A DNA stretch of 64,000 nt from CAZOWW01 sp964583765 (lineage in GTDB: Bacteria; Actinomycetota; Actinomycetes; Actinomycetales; Kineosporiaceae). Positions 21,534 to 29,249 of this stretch are shown piece by piece; the stretch's first letter is position 1, and each line of letters starts with the position of its first letter. Where the stretch lies: assembly GCA_964583765.1 (NCBI GenBank), contig CAZOWW010000010.1, positions 13,471 through 77,470 on the forward strand, in the 5' to 3' direction. The position numbers and the translations under genes are program-made. The notes under the pieces were generated by a model that searched no databases, had not been told where the DNA came from, and saw only the letters and a list, made by a program, of their open reading frames with translations.

Positions 21534-22532
21534 GTGGACCACCAGCCCGGACTCAGCATCTCGAATTCGGAAATAGCCACATTCGACCGGTGCCGCCGGA
21601 AATGGTTTAACCGGTATTACCTGGGGGCGTCCCCGGCGGAACCGGAAATAGTCGGCAACGCCATTCTCGGCACCCGCGTCCACACGGCCCTGGAGGGGAT
21701 GGACGGCTACGGCCTGGACCCCCTGGCAGTGCTCGCCATCCTCTACAGCCAGGCGCTGGAGGAGCACCCCGACTGGCAGGCGGACGTCAACGCCGAGTGG
21801 GACATGGCGCGGACCATGGTGGAGGGCTACATCGAGTGGGTGGCGGAGACGGGGGCGGACGCGGGCCTGCGGACCGTCGCGGTCGAGCAGGAGGTGACCG
21901 TCCCGTTCCCGCGCCTGCCGGGGGTGACGCTGCGCGCCCGGCTGGACCGGGTGGTGCTCGACGAGGAGACCGGCCTGCTGTCGTTCCTGGACAACAAGAC
22001 CGCCGCCACGTTCGAGAAGCACGAGCACCTGGAGACCGACCCGCAGTTCCTGTTCTACGCGGTGGTGCAGAAGCTGGCGAAGACCACGGACAGCCCGCAG
22101 GTGGACGGCGGGATCGTCCGCACGCTGCGGCGGGTGAAGCGCACCGCGAAGAGCAGCCCGCCCTACTACGCCGCCGACTCGTTCCGCTACAGCCCCGAGC
22201 GCATCGCGGCGGCCGAGCTGCGCATCGCGGCCGTCTGCCGTGAGATCGTGGCCGCCAGGCACGAGCTAGATCACGTGTACCGGTACTACAGGGGCGACCT
22301 GGAGACGGTCAACCGGGTGCAGCGGTACGCGCTGTACCCCAGCCAGGCGTTCGGCGGGTGCAAGTCGTGGGAGTGCCCGTTCGTCACGCTGTGCCCGATG
22401 ATGGACGATGGCAGCGACTGGCCGGGCGTGATCCGCGACAGCGGGCGGTTCGCGCAGCGGAACCCGTACCAGTACAACGACGAGGCCGCAGATCGCATCA
22501 ACATGGTGCGGACAGTATTGGCTGGGGGGTAG
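21534..22532 (+). CDS. Cas4/RecB-like exonuclease (PD-(D/E)XK, Fe-S type)
   Basis: 332 residues. ISNSEIATFDRCRRKWFNRY gives the first cysteine. GTRVHTALEG is the His motif, and RLDRVVLDEETGLLSFLDNK holds the catalytic Asp...DxK of the PD-(D/E)XK core. GGCKSWECPFVTLC supplies three more cysteines, so all four ligands for a 4Fe-4S cluster are present, as in Cas4/AddB-type nucleases. It would resect DNA ends to provide ssDNA for the Sak4-like annealase downstream. GTG at 21534 after GAGGGG. Confidence 0.82.
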   Translation: MDHQPGLSISNSEIATFDRCRRKWFNRYYLGASPAEPEIVGNAILGTRVHTALEGMDGYGLDPLAVLAILYSQALEEHPDWQADVNAEWDMARTMVEGYIEWVAETGADAGLRTVAVEQEVTVPFPRLPGVTLRARLDRVVLDEETGLLSFLDNKTAATFEKHEHLETDPQFLFYAVVQKLAKTTDSPQVDGGIVRTLRRVKRTAKSSPPYYAADSFRYSPERIAAAELRIAAVCREIVAARHELDHVYRYYRGDLETVNRVQRYALYPSQAFGGCKSWECPFVTLCPMMDDGSDWPGVIRDSGRFAQRNPYQYNDEAADRINMVRTVLAGG

Positions 22533-22569
22533 GGTGCCAGTAACAGGACGAGGGCCAGGGAGACGGATT

Positions 22570-22911
22570 GTGACGCAGCAGCATTACGAGACAGCCGTTC
22601 GTGACGCTCCCAGGCATGACGGGCCGGCCGGTCCCGCTGAAGCGCCGCCGCCCCCTGGCCCCCGCCCTGCAACCGGGCAGGCGACGACGTACCTACCCGC
22701 CCCAGGCCCGCCCGCCGCGACGTGCCCAGCCTCACCAAGACTGGCCGCCTCGACGACCCCGCCCCACGCACACCCGGTGACAAGCCGCCCCTTCCCTTCC
22801 CAACCCGGCCCGACGGACCATCCCAGTCCTAGGCAGCCCCTGGCGACATACCTGGCCGCCTCTTTCCTCATCTCGCCGACGTCGCTCGCCCGGCCGGGCC
22901 ACCCCCGATGA
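22570..22911 (+). pseudogene. Stranded 5' end of the Sak4-like gene, running into motif array
   Basis: A good ribosome-binding site (AGGGAGACG) and GTG start at 22570 open a frame that reads MTQQHYETAVRDAPR and then enters the repeat array, becoming Pro-rich nonsense until a stop at 22911. The Sak4-like core resumes at about 23080 in another frame. The simplest reading is that this is the original start of the Sak4-like gene, separated from its body by about 470 bp of array. Confidence 0.45.
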
Positions 22912-23080
22912 CCAGCCACGCCCTTCCCGTCCACCCCGCGCCGACGGGCCAGCCCACCGCGCCGCAAGCCCAGCCGACATACCCAACCTCTCCTGGCCGG
23001 CCGACTGTCCCACCCGCCCCTGGCCGATCCGATTCGACGTTCCACGCCCACCCAGTCCTTTCCTCCCCTGTCGCCCGGCG
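22610..23080 (-). repeat. Motif array, block 5, inside the Sak4-like gene
   Basis: Cores CATGACGGGCC, GTGACAAGCC, CCCGACGGACC, GGCGACATACC, ATGACCAGCC, GCCGACGGGCC, GCCGACATACC and GCCGACTGTCC are spaced roughly 30-50 bp apart with C-rich spacers. It lies between the strong start signals at 22558-22610 and the conserved ATPase core beginning near 23080. Confidence 0.65.
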
Positions 23081-23840
23081 CCGGCAGGGGCTGTCGTTCC
23101 TGGTGCACGCGCCGGCCAAGGCGGGCAAGTCGACGTTCGGCGACAGCGGGCCGCAGCCGCGCCTGATCCTCGACATCGAGGGCACCGCCGTGTGGACCCC
23201 CTCGCGCAAGACCGAGTGGAACCCTCGCCAGGGGGCGCCGCCGCAGCAGGGCACCCGCGTTACCGCCGGGTACGGGCAGCCGTCGGTCGTGCCGGACTGG
23301 GAGACGTGCCTGGTGATGGTCCGCGACGCCACCACGATCGCCGAGGCGTACCGAGTGCTCAACTCCGGCCGCCACCCGTTCAACTCGATGTCCGTCGACT
23401 CGCTGACCGAGGGCCAGCAGCGGGTGATCGACAACGAGGTCGGCATCAAGAAGGTGGAGCGGGACAACTGGGGCCACCTGCTGCGGGTGATGGGCCTGCT
23501 GGTCCGCCAGCACCGGGACCTGCTCATCCATCCCGCCAAGCCGCTGTGGTCGGTCACGTTCATCGCGGGCACCCACATGCGGGACGGCAAGTGGAGGCCG
23601 CTGGTGCAGGGCCAGCTCCAGGACTACCTGCCCTACTACGTGGACGTCGAGGGGTACCTGAACGCCAACCCGGACGGCACCCGCGACCTGCTGATCGGCC
23701 CGCACCCGCAGTACGAGACGGGCGAGCGGGTCGGCGGCCGTCTGCCGTACGCGCCCCGGATCGGCTACCCCGGCCGGGTGGACGGCTGGTCGATCGAGGC
23801 TATGCTCGCGCAAGTGCTGAGGGAGAGCGACCATGGATGA
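22908..23840 (+). CDS. Sak4-like RecA-fold ATPase (ssDNA annealing/recombinase)
   Basis: From about residue 58 the protein reads RRRQGLSFLVHAPAKAGKST (Walker A AKAGKST), LILDIEG, MSVDSLTE (Walker B), and ends in a helical C-terminus, matching phage Sak4/RecA-like NTPases of about 250 residues. The first ~55 residues (Pro/Thr/Ser-rich) are translated from the motif array and are not part of the family. The true start is uncertain: ATG 22908 lies inside an array repeat, GTG 23102 has GGCAGGGG upstream but begins right at the P-loop strand. It acts with the Cas4-like nuclease and the putative ssDNA-binding protein at 24062. Confidence 0.75.
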   Translation: MTSHALPVHPAPTGQPTAPQAQPTYPTSPGRPTVPPAPGRSDSTFHAHPVLSSPVARRRQGLSFLVHAPAKAGKSTFGDSGPQPRLILDIEGTAVWTPSRKTEWNPRQGAPPQQGTRVTAGYGQPSVVPDWETCLVMVRDATTIAEAYRVLNSGRHPFNSMSVDSLTEGQQRVIDNEVGIKKVERDNWGHLLRVMGLLVRQHRDLLIHPAKPLWSVTFIAGTHMRDGKWRPLVQGQLQDYLPYYVDVEGYLNANPDGTRDLLIGPHPQYETGERVGGRLPYAPRIGYPGRVDGWSIEAMLAQVLRESDHG

Positions 23841-24045
23841 CGCGGAGGCGCACGCGCAGCTCACCCGGTACCAGGACCAGGCCAGGCGCTACCTGGAGGC
23901 CAGGTACGGGCCGGACGTCTGGTTTCGCGCGCCGGAGACGTTCGGGAACTACGTCGAGCGGTGGGTCTGGGCCGTGGCCAGCCTGAACGCCGATCTGGCC
24001 GAAGACTGCATGGCAGCGATCGAGAAGAACCTGAGGTCCGCATGA
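23833..24045 (+). CDS. Hypothetical protein (70 aa)
   Basis: ATG overlaps the end of the Sak4-like gene by eight bases after GAGGGAGAGCGACC. The product (MDDAEAHAQLTRYQDQARRY...) is helical with Trp and Tyr. Function unknown; translationally coupled to the recombinase. Confidence 0.65.
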   Translation: MDDAEAHAQLTRYQDQARRYLEARYGPDVWFRAPETFGNYVERWVWAVASLNADLAEDCMAAIEKNLRSA

Positions 24046-24061
24046 GGAAGGAAGGCAGATT

Positions 24062-25042
24062 ATGAGCGAAGGGTACGACTTCGGCCAGCTCTACGGGCAG
24101 GCCGACATGAGCAGGGGCATCCGGATTCCGGAGGGCGTCTACGACGCGGTGTGCGGCAAGTCGGAGTGGGGCCGCACCAAGGACGGGGCGAAGGGCCAGT
24201 GGACGGTGGAGACCACGGTCACCACCGGCCAGTACGCGGGCACCACGCTGGTCAACACGATCACCATCTCGCCCGTGAGGACCGACGGCACCGAGAACCG
24301 GCAGGGCCTGGGCATCATGTTCCGGCATCTGCACGCGTTCGGCGTCCCGGTGCCGCCGCCGCTCGGCGACCGTGGCTTCTGGGAGCTGGGCTGGCGCGAG
24401 GAGAACGTCGCGCAGTTCATGACCGGCAAGCCAGTCCAGATCGTGGTGAAAGACGACGAGTACGACGGCGTCACCCGGTCCAAGATCCGCGACTACCAGC
24501 CGCCCCGCCCCGGCGCCCCCGTCCAGGTCGAGGCCCGCCAGCCGCAGCAGAACGGCTACGCGCAGCAGAACGGCTACGGCCAGCCGGCCGCGCCGTCGTG
24601 GGGCGGCCCTGGCCAGCAGCCCGGACAGCCGCCGCAGCAGACGGCCCCCGCGCCCTGGCAGGGCGCACCCGCCCAGGTTCCCGGCCTACCCGAGTGGGCG
24701 CAGCCGGCCGCGCCCGGCCAGGGCGGGCTGGCCGAGTTCACCCCGCAGGGCCAGAGCTGGCAGCCCGGCTACGGCCAGCAGCCGCAGGGACCGCAGACGG
24801 GCGCTTTCGGCCAGCCGGGCTACCCTCCGCAGGGCCAGCCGCCCTACGGTGCCCCGGTTTCGGGTGCCCCCGCACCCGGTGCCCCCTACCAGCAGGGTGC
24901 TCCATCCCCTTCTGACCAGGGCCAGCCCGCGATGCCGCCGTGGGCGCAGCAGCAGCAGCCGGGCTACCAGCCGCAGCAGCCGGGGCCGGCCAACCCGCCA
25001 GCCGACCCGAACGCCGCGCCGCCGCCGCCCTGGGCGCAGTAG
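24062..25042 (+). CDS. Putative ssDNA-binding protein (DUF669-like) with long disordered tail
   Basis: 326 residues. The N-terminal ~145 residues (MSEGYDFGQLYGQADMSRGI..., VCGKSEWGRTKDGAKGQWTV, TTLVNTITISPV, VQIVVKDDEYDGVTRSKIRD) have the strand pattern of DUF669-type phage proteins found beside Sak4 genes. The remaining ~180 residues are a Pro/Gln/Gly-rich low-complexity tail with QPGYGQQ-type repeats ending PPPWAQ. Such tails are typical of proteins that phase-separate or recruit partners through their tips. Probably coats ssDNA for the annealase; domain match is by pattern only. Confidence 0.6.
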   Translation: MSEGYDFGQLYGQADMSRGIRIPEGVYDAVCGKSEWGRTKDGAKGQWTVETTVTTGQYAGTTLVNTITISPVRTDGTENRQGLGIMFRHLHAFGVPVPPPLGDRGFWELGWREENVAQFMTGKPVQIVVKDDEYDGVTRSKIRDYQPPRPGAPVQVEARQPQQNGYAQQNGYGQPAAPSWGGPGQQPGQPPQQTAPAPWQGAPAQVPGLPEWAQPAAPGQGGLAEFTPQGQSWQPGYGQQPQGPQTGAFGQPGYPPQGQPPYGAPVSGAPAPGAPYQQGAPSPSDQGQPAMPPWAQQQQPGYQPQQPGPANPPADPNAAPPPPWAQ

Positions 25043-25104
25043 CGTCCTGCCGAGTTAGGTGCGAGCTAGCCATGCACAAACCTCGGCAGGGCCTAGACAG
25101 GGCG

Positions 25105-25146
25105 GGAATATATCCGCTAGTCTGGTGTTTACACTATTGCAAGGCC
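25105..25146 (+). promoter_or_regulatory. GGAAT-N17-GTT promoter-like element, copy 1
   Basis: GGAATA at 25105, then 16 bp, then GTTTACACTATTGCAAGG from 25127. The GGAAT...GTT spacing matches Streptomyces SigR-type stress sigma promoters. The long identical downstream half suggests an additional regulator site. Part of a 310-bp gene-free stretch that holds two copies and no ORF. Confidence 0.6.
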
Positions 25147-25216
25147 CGTCCAGTCCTGGGGAGTACGGCCAGGTTCTAGTCCCACAAGGATTCCGTGGGG
25201 GGCGGGTCTTGCCGGG

Positions 25217-25258
25217 GGAATAGATTCCGGTGTAGGTTGTTTACACTATTGCAAGGCC
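25217..25258 (+). promoter_or_regulatory. GGAAT-N17-GTT promoter-like element, copy 2
   Basis: GGAATA at 25217, then 16 bp, then GTTTACACTATTGCAAGG from 25239, identical to copy 1 in the second half. It lies about 95 bp upstream of the DUF932 gene ATG (25353), with the leader containing GGGAGATAGACC as ribosome-binding site. Confidence 0.65.
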
Positions 25259-25352
25259 CGGAGCAGCCGGAAGTATGGCGGGTGTCAGTTGAAGTGCCCC
25301 TCCGGGTCTTGCACCCCAAAAGGACTGCTACATAGGGAGATAGACCAAGATC

Positions 25353-26597
25353 ATGGCAACCACACTCACCGCTCGCAACGCGACCGCCGCCGACCTGGTG
25401 ACGATCCTGAACGAGCAGCAGGCGCACAAGCTGGACATCGTGGTGCCTGCCACCAGCATGAAGGCCAAGGACGGCCTGATCGTCGTCAAGAACAGCGAGC
25501 CGGTCATCACCGACGACGGCGTGACCACGGTCAACGGGACCTACCGCCCGACCGACGTGTTCGACGAGGGCGTCTCAGCCAAGCTGGGCATCCCGCGCCA
25601 GTACCTGCGCACGCTGCGCGAGACGCGGCCCGACATGTACGACCAGAACGTCAACGGCTGGCTGCACGGGCGCACCCGCATCAACGGCGCGACCGCCGAG
25701 CGCGAAGTCATCCACCCGGCCGACGACCGCGCGTTCCTGCTGCGGCTGTTCAAGGGCGAGGGCGGCGAGGGCGTCGCGCGGGCGATGCTGTCCGACAAGT
25801 ACTCGCTGTCGATGGACAACCTGGACATCCTCACCGCCGTGATGAGCGGCATCAGGGACTCCGGCGTCAGCGTGATCACACGGGTGACCGACCTGTCCGA
25901 GCGCGCGATGCGCGTCCGGTTCGAGGCCCCCGACGTCAACACGCTGGCCCCCGGCCTGCTCGACGGCTACCGCGACCCGTTCACCGGGGGCACCGTCCGC
26001 CGGGCGGGGACGTTCGACGAGCTGCGCCAGCAGTACGGCGCGCACCACATCTTCAGCGACAAGGACGCGCCGGTCGCGTTCATGGGGTTCGACTTCCGCA
26101 ACAGCGAGACGGGCGGCGGCGCTTACACGCTGACCCCCGTGGTCGAGATGGTCAAGTGCACCAACGGCTGGACGATCCGCAAGGAGGGCATCCGCAAGGT
26201 CCACCTGGGCACCAAGCTGTCCGAGGGCCCGGTCAGGCCGTCGCTGGACACGCTCCAGAAGGCCGGCCAGCTGGTGGCCGCCGAGACCCGCGACGCGGTC
26301 GCCCAGTGGCTCGACAAGGGCTACCTGGAGCGGATGATCGCCGAGCTGGCCGAGAAGGCGGCGACCCCGGTCGCCAGCCCCACCGAGACGGTGCCCGCCG
26401 TGGTGGCCGGTCTCGGGTTCAGCCCCGACGAGCAGAAGGGCGTCCTGGACATGTTCATCCTGGGCGGCCAGATGACCAGCGGCGGGATCGCGCAGGCGGT
26501 CAGCGCCTTCGCCCAGACGGTGGATGACGTCGACCGGGCGTACGAGATCGAGCTGAAGGCAGTCGAGGCGATGGAGCGCGCGGCGGCCCGCAGCTAG
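25353..26597 (+). CDS. DUF932 domain protein (phage/plasmid type)
   Basis: 414 residues. Matches DUF932-family proteins: DVFDEGVSAKLGIPRQYLRT, the central ARAMLSDKYSLSMDNLDILT, FMGFDFRNSETGGGAYTLTP, and the MVKCTNGW block followed by a Lys/Arg-rich stretch. Members are widespread in phages and plasmids and their molecular role is unresolved. Preceded by two tandem promoter-like elements and followed by a large hairpin, so it is probably its own strongly expressed unit. Confidence 0.8.
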   Translation: MATTLTARNATAADLVTILNEQQAHKLDIVVPATSMKAKDGLIVVKNSEPVITDDGVTTVNGTYRPTDVFDEGVSAKLGIPRQYLRTLRETRPDMYDQNVNGWLHGRTRINGATAEREVIHPADDRAFLLRLFKGEGGEGVARAMLSDKYSLSMDNLDILTAVMSGIRDSGVSVITRVTDLSERAMRVRFEAPDVNTLAPGLLDGYRDPFTGGTVRRAGTFDELRQQYGAHHIFSDKDAPVAFMGFDFRNSETGGGAYTLTPVVEMVKCTNGWTIRKEGIRKVHLGTKLSEGPVRPSLDTLQKAGQLVAAETRDAVAQWLDKGYLERMIAELAEKAATPVASPTETVPAVVAGLGFSPDEQKGVLDMFILGGQMTSGGIAQAVSAFAQTVDDVDRAYEIELKAVEAMERAAARS

Positions 26598-26603
26598 CAG
26601 AGC

Positions 26604-26675
26604 GCGCAGGGGCCGGGCAGCTTTCCTGCCGGGGGCGCAGCCAGGCCAGACGCCTGGCAAGCCCGGCCTCTGCGC
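26604..26675 (+). terminator. Large stem-loop after the DUF932 gene
   Basis: GCGCAGGGGCCGGGC (26604-26618) pairs with GCCCGGCCTCTGCGC (26661-26675) with one mismatch. The 42-nt loop contains a further CCAGGC/GCCTGG hairpin. It starts seven bases after the stop codon, so terminator or mRNA 3'-stabiliser. Confidence 0.65.
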
Positions 26676-26701
26676 TTACCAGCGAAAGTGAGAGAGAGCA
26701 T

Positions 26702-27040
26702 ATGGAGGAGACGGAATTCCGGGCCAGGGCCGGCGAGGCCAGCTACTCAACCCTGGCCCACGTCATCAACGCGCTGTGCGCGCCGATCCCGCCGGTCCTG
26801 CGGCAGAACGTCTACCGGTGGGCCGAGCTGCGCGCGGTGAACGACTACGGCATCCCGTTCCCCGAGCCGGCCCGGACCATCCCCGAGGCGGACCGCCGCC
26901 AGGGGCAGCCGAGTCACTTCTGGCGCACGGCCGAGGTGCTGGACTGGTACCAGTGCGGGGTCACCGCCGAGGAAGCCGGAGCGAAAACAGAGCGCCTGGC
27001 AATCGAATCCGAGCTAACGTTCCGAGCAGGCCAGGAATAG
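26702..27040 (+). CDS. Hypothetical protein, possible DNA-binding (112 aa)
   Basis: ATG at 26702 after a GAGAGAGAGC site. Contains NVYRWAELRAVNDYGIPFPE and HFWRTAEVLDWYQCGVTAEE. The layout (helices, PxP turn, RTAEVLDWY) loosely resembles excisionase/AlpA-type binders, but no confident family. Its stop lies inside the following promoter-like element. Confidence 0.55.
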   Translation: MEETEFRARAGEASYSTLAHVINALCAPIPPVLRQNVYRWAELRAVNDYGIPFPEPARTIPEADRRQGQPSHFWRTAEVLDWYQCGVTAEEAGAKTERLAIESELTFRAGQE

Positions 27041-27077
27041 GCCGGGGCGTCTGGTATGTTTACAATATTGAAAGGCC
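27034..27077 (+). promoter_or_regulatory. GGAAT-N19-GTT promoter-like element, copy 3
   Basis: GGAATA at 27034, then 18 bp, then GTTTACAATATTGAAAGG from 27058. Two positions differ from copies 1 and 2. It heads the five-gene unit starting at 27119. Confidence 0.6.
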
Positions 27078-27118
27078 CCAAACCGGGGGCCATTCCAGGG
27101 AGAGAGACCAAGGGAACC

Positions 27119-27508
27119 ATGAACGTCCAAGACGCAGTGAAACTGATCAACAGCACGACTTTCCGGCCCGGCTGGATGATCACCGCCAGCCGCTCCTACA
27201 CCTACGGGAAGATCTTCGTGGAGTTCGAGATCGACACGGTGGACACCAGCCACGTGGACGACGACGGCCGGTACACCCGGAAGATGACCCAGCGCGGCGA
27301 CGCGGAATTCACCGTCACGCACCTGGACGAGCTGTCGCTGCTGCGCCGCATCCTCGACTGGGCGCACATGAACTACGACGAGCACGAAGACCGCGAGTTC
27401 CTGCGGGTCAGGCAGGACGACGGCAGCTGGCTGGCCCCGTTCCACCCGCACCGCTCCGACGGCATCCTCGCCTGGGCGCTGACCGCCCCGCTTGGAGCGC
27501 TCCGGTGA
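27119..27508 (+). CDS. Hypothetical protein (129 aa)
   Basis: ATG at 27119 after AGGGAGAGAGACCAAGGGAA. The product (MNVQDAVKLINSTTFRPGWM...) has a strand-rich first half (KIFVEFEIDTVDTSHVDDDG) resembling small uncharacterised phage proteins. Overlaps the next gene by GTGA. Function unknown. Confidence 0.65.
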   Translation: MNVQDAVKLINSTTFRPGWMITASRSYTYGKIFVEFEIDTVDTSHVDDDGRYTRKMTQRGDAEFTVTHLDELSLLRRILDWAHMNYDEHEDREFLRVRQDDGSWLAPFHPHRSDGILAWALTAPLGALR

Positions 27509-27729
27509 GCGAGCTGCCCCGCACCCGGTACCCGGCCGTCAAGGCGGACCTGGGCGACCTGAGCGGGCCGGACGGCAACGTGTTCGCGGTGATCGGCAAC
27601 GTGGCCCTGGCGCTTCAGCGAGCCGGGTACGGCGAGGATGTGGTCAGCGAGATGACCGAGGATCTGTTCAGCTCGCGCAGCCACGACGAGGCCCTGGCGA
27701 AAGTGCGACAGTGGGTGACGGTGACATGA
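27505..27729 (+). CDS. Hypothetical protein (74 aa)
   Basis: GTG at 27505 overlapping the previous TGA. Contains DGNVFAVIGNVALALQRAGY, a segment I associate with a common small actinobacterial/phage protein of unknown function. Stop overlaps the next ATG. Confidence 0.65.
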   Translation: MSELPRTRYPAVKADLGDLSGPDGNVFAVIGNVALALQRAGYGEDVVSEMTEDLFSSRSHDEALAKVRQWVTVT

Positions 27730-27857
27730 GGCTGTCAGCGGGGGTGCCTGGCTTGCGGGTTGTCAAGCGCCGGGGCCGTCACGCCAGCGTCGGCGTCGGC
27801 CCGTGGTGGCTGCGCCTCTGGTTCGGCGGCAAGAGGAAGACGCGAGGCCGTGGCTAG
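27726..27857 (+). CDS. Small basic protein (43 aa)
   Basis: ATGA overlap with the previous gene. Very basic (VVKRRGRHASVGVGPWWLRL, then GGKRKTRGRG) with a Trp-rich centre. Could bind nucleic acid or membranes; unrecognised. Confidence 0.5.
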   Translation: MRLSAGVPGLRVVKRRGRHASVGVGPWWLRLWFGGKRKTRGRG

Positions 27858-28101
27858 GTACGAGAACGACGTGACGATGCGCCAGCTGGCCGAGACCGTG
27901 CTGCTCGCCCGGTGCTCCTGGTACGGCGACATGAAGATGAGCGACAGCCAGGGGGTCATCACCAAGTTCCTCCAGGACTGGCGCGCGGCGCAGAGCCGGC
28001 ATGACACCGGGGGTCGCAGCATCTGGTCGTGGGCGGTCGCGTGGGCCGACGAGAACAGCGCGGCGTACAAGCGGGAGTACCCGTACCTGGCGGACGCGTA
28101 G
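27850..28101 (+). CDS. Hypothetical protein (83 aa)
   Basis: GTG at 27850 overlapping the previous gene by eight bases. The protein (VARYENDVTMRQLAETVLLA...) is helical with WYGDMKMSDSQGVI and a Trp-rich C-terminus. Stop abuts promoter-like copy 4. Function unknown. Confidence 0.6.
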   Translation: MARYENDVTMRQLAETVLLARCSWYGDMKMSDSQGVITKFLQDWRAAQSRHDTGGRSIWSWAVAWADENSAAYKREYPYLADA

Positions 28102-28102
28102 G

Positions 28103-28145
28103 GGAATAGAGCCGGCCCCCATGCCGTTTACACTATTGCAGGGCG
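28103..28145 (+). promoter_or_regulatory. GGAAT-N18-GTT promoter-like element, copy 4
   Basis: GGAATA at 28103, then 17 bp, then GTTTACACTATTGCAGGG from 28126. It precedes the two-gene unit at 28179-28720, with ribosome-binding site AAGGGAGACAGACC. Confidence 0.6.
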
Positions 28146-28178
28146 CAGAGAGCGCCCGGTAAAGGGAGACAGACCAAG

Positions 28179-28433
28179 ATGACCATCGAGAGCAAGATGA
28201 GCTGGCGGGAGGCCCGCGCGCTGCTGATGGACTCCGGGCGCGGCGGGAACGAGGCGCACGACATCCTCGACGAGCTGGCCCGTCAAGGGCCGGAGCACCA
28301 CGGGTTCAGCGTGCAGACGCCGGAGGGCGCCGTTCTCCGGCTCCGGTACGCGGGCTTGCGGGAAGGAACGCTCCAGCCGGAGTACACCACCAAGGCGACG
28401 TACACGCCGCCACCAGAGGGAGACAGGCAATGA
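28179..28433 (+). CDS. Hypothetical protein (84 aa)
   Basis: ATG after AAGGGAGACAGACCAAG. Helical N-terminus (MSWREARALLMDSGRGGNEA) and a strand-rich C-terminus. Overlaps the next ATG by four bases. Function unknown. Confidence 0.65.
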   Translation: MTIESKMSWREARALLMDSGRGGNEAHDILDELARQGPEHHGFSVQTPEGAVLRLRYAGLREGTLQPEYTTKATYTPPPEGDRQ

Positions 28434-28720
28434 ACGACAGCGTCGCGTACCAGCACTACGGAGACTGCGACGGCGAGCCCGTCAGCGATGTCACCGCCCA
28501 GACCCGCCGGGACATGATCGCGAACGGTCAGCCACAGGCGGACCTGGCCGCCGACCCCGACCGCACGTGGAACACCGAGCAGCTGCGGGACGATTTCGAG
28601 GTGCTGGGCTTCATGGCCCCGTTCGTCACCGTCCGGCGCAAGTCGGACGGCGCGCTCGGGTCACTGGAGTTCACGCACTCGCCCAGGGTTTATTTCGGCT
28701 GGTCAGAGCACAAGGATTGA
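28430..28720 (+). CDS. Hypothetical protein (96 aa)
   Basis: Last gene of the rightward block. Product (MNDSVAYQHYGDCDGEPVSD...) has a C-terminal FMAPFVTVRRKSDGALGSLE region typical of small phage proteins of unknown function. Ribosome-binding site GAGGGAGACAGGCA. Confidence 0.65.
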   Translation: MNDSVAYQHYGDCDGEPVSDVTAQTRRDMIANGQPQADLAADPDRTWNTEQLRDDFEVLGFMAPFVTVRRKSDGALGSLEFTHSPRVYFGWSEHKD

Positions 28721-29207
28721 CAGCCGGGACCTGGCAGGCAGCACGCGCCCGTCAGTGCCTGCGGAGCGGTGGAGTAGGGGGAGGGAACGCCCCCGGTGCC
28801 TGCGCTCGCGGCAGGCGCGTGAGACAGGGGCGGCGGAGTGACCCGCCGCCCCGCTGGATAGAGGCGGCAGTGGAGGCGCGTGAGACTCGCGCTGGGGAGC
28901 GCCGGGTGCAGACGGCCTGAGGGAGCCGTCCTCCCGGTCCCAGCCGCCGAGCGTCAGTCGCCGCCTGACGCGCTGAGTACGCGGCGGTANNNNNNNNNNN
29001 NNNNNNNNNNNNNNNNNNNNNNNNNNNNNNNNNNNNNNNNNNNNNNNNNNNNNNNNNNNNNNNNNNNNNNNNNNNNNNNNNNNNNNNNNGACCTGGGTGA
29101 CTTGCCTGACCCGGTCACTCCCGCCCCGCCTGACTTGCCCCACCAGCCCCGTCCTCTCTGACTTGCCCTACCCTGCCTGCCCTGTCCGTACGACGGCCCC
29201 GGAACCC
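28721..29207. repeat. Gene-free region with scaffold gap and motif array, block 6
   Basis: No gene seen. Left of the 100-N gap (28990-29089) is GC-rich sequence with GCGTGAGAC and CGTCAGT-type cores. Right of it GACTTGCC repeats three times (for example TGACTTGCCTGACC, CTGACTTGCCCC, CTGACTTGCCCT), a TTG-bearing variant of the array motif. The real length is unknown because of the gap. Confidence 0.5.
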
Positions 29208-29249
29208 GAAGCCCCGCAGAGACCTTGAGCAGTCCTACTGCGGGGCTTC
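29208..29249. terminator. Bidirectional terminator between converging transcripts
   Basis: GAAGCCCCGCAG (29208-29219) and CTGCGGGGCTTC (29238-29249) form a perfect 12-bp stem with an 18-nt loop. The right arm includes the end of the 29235-29522 gene. It lies exactly where the rightward early block and the leftward late block meet, so it can stop both. Confidence 0.85.

Noticed and set aside
22534..22911. A genuine 125-residue Pro-rich protein
   Set aside because: Only the first 14 codons after the GTG at 22570 look like protein; the rest is array sequence.
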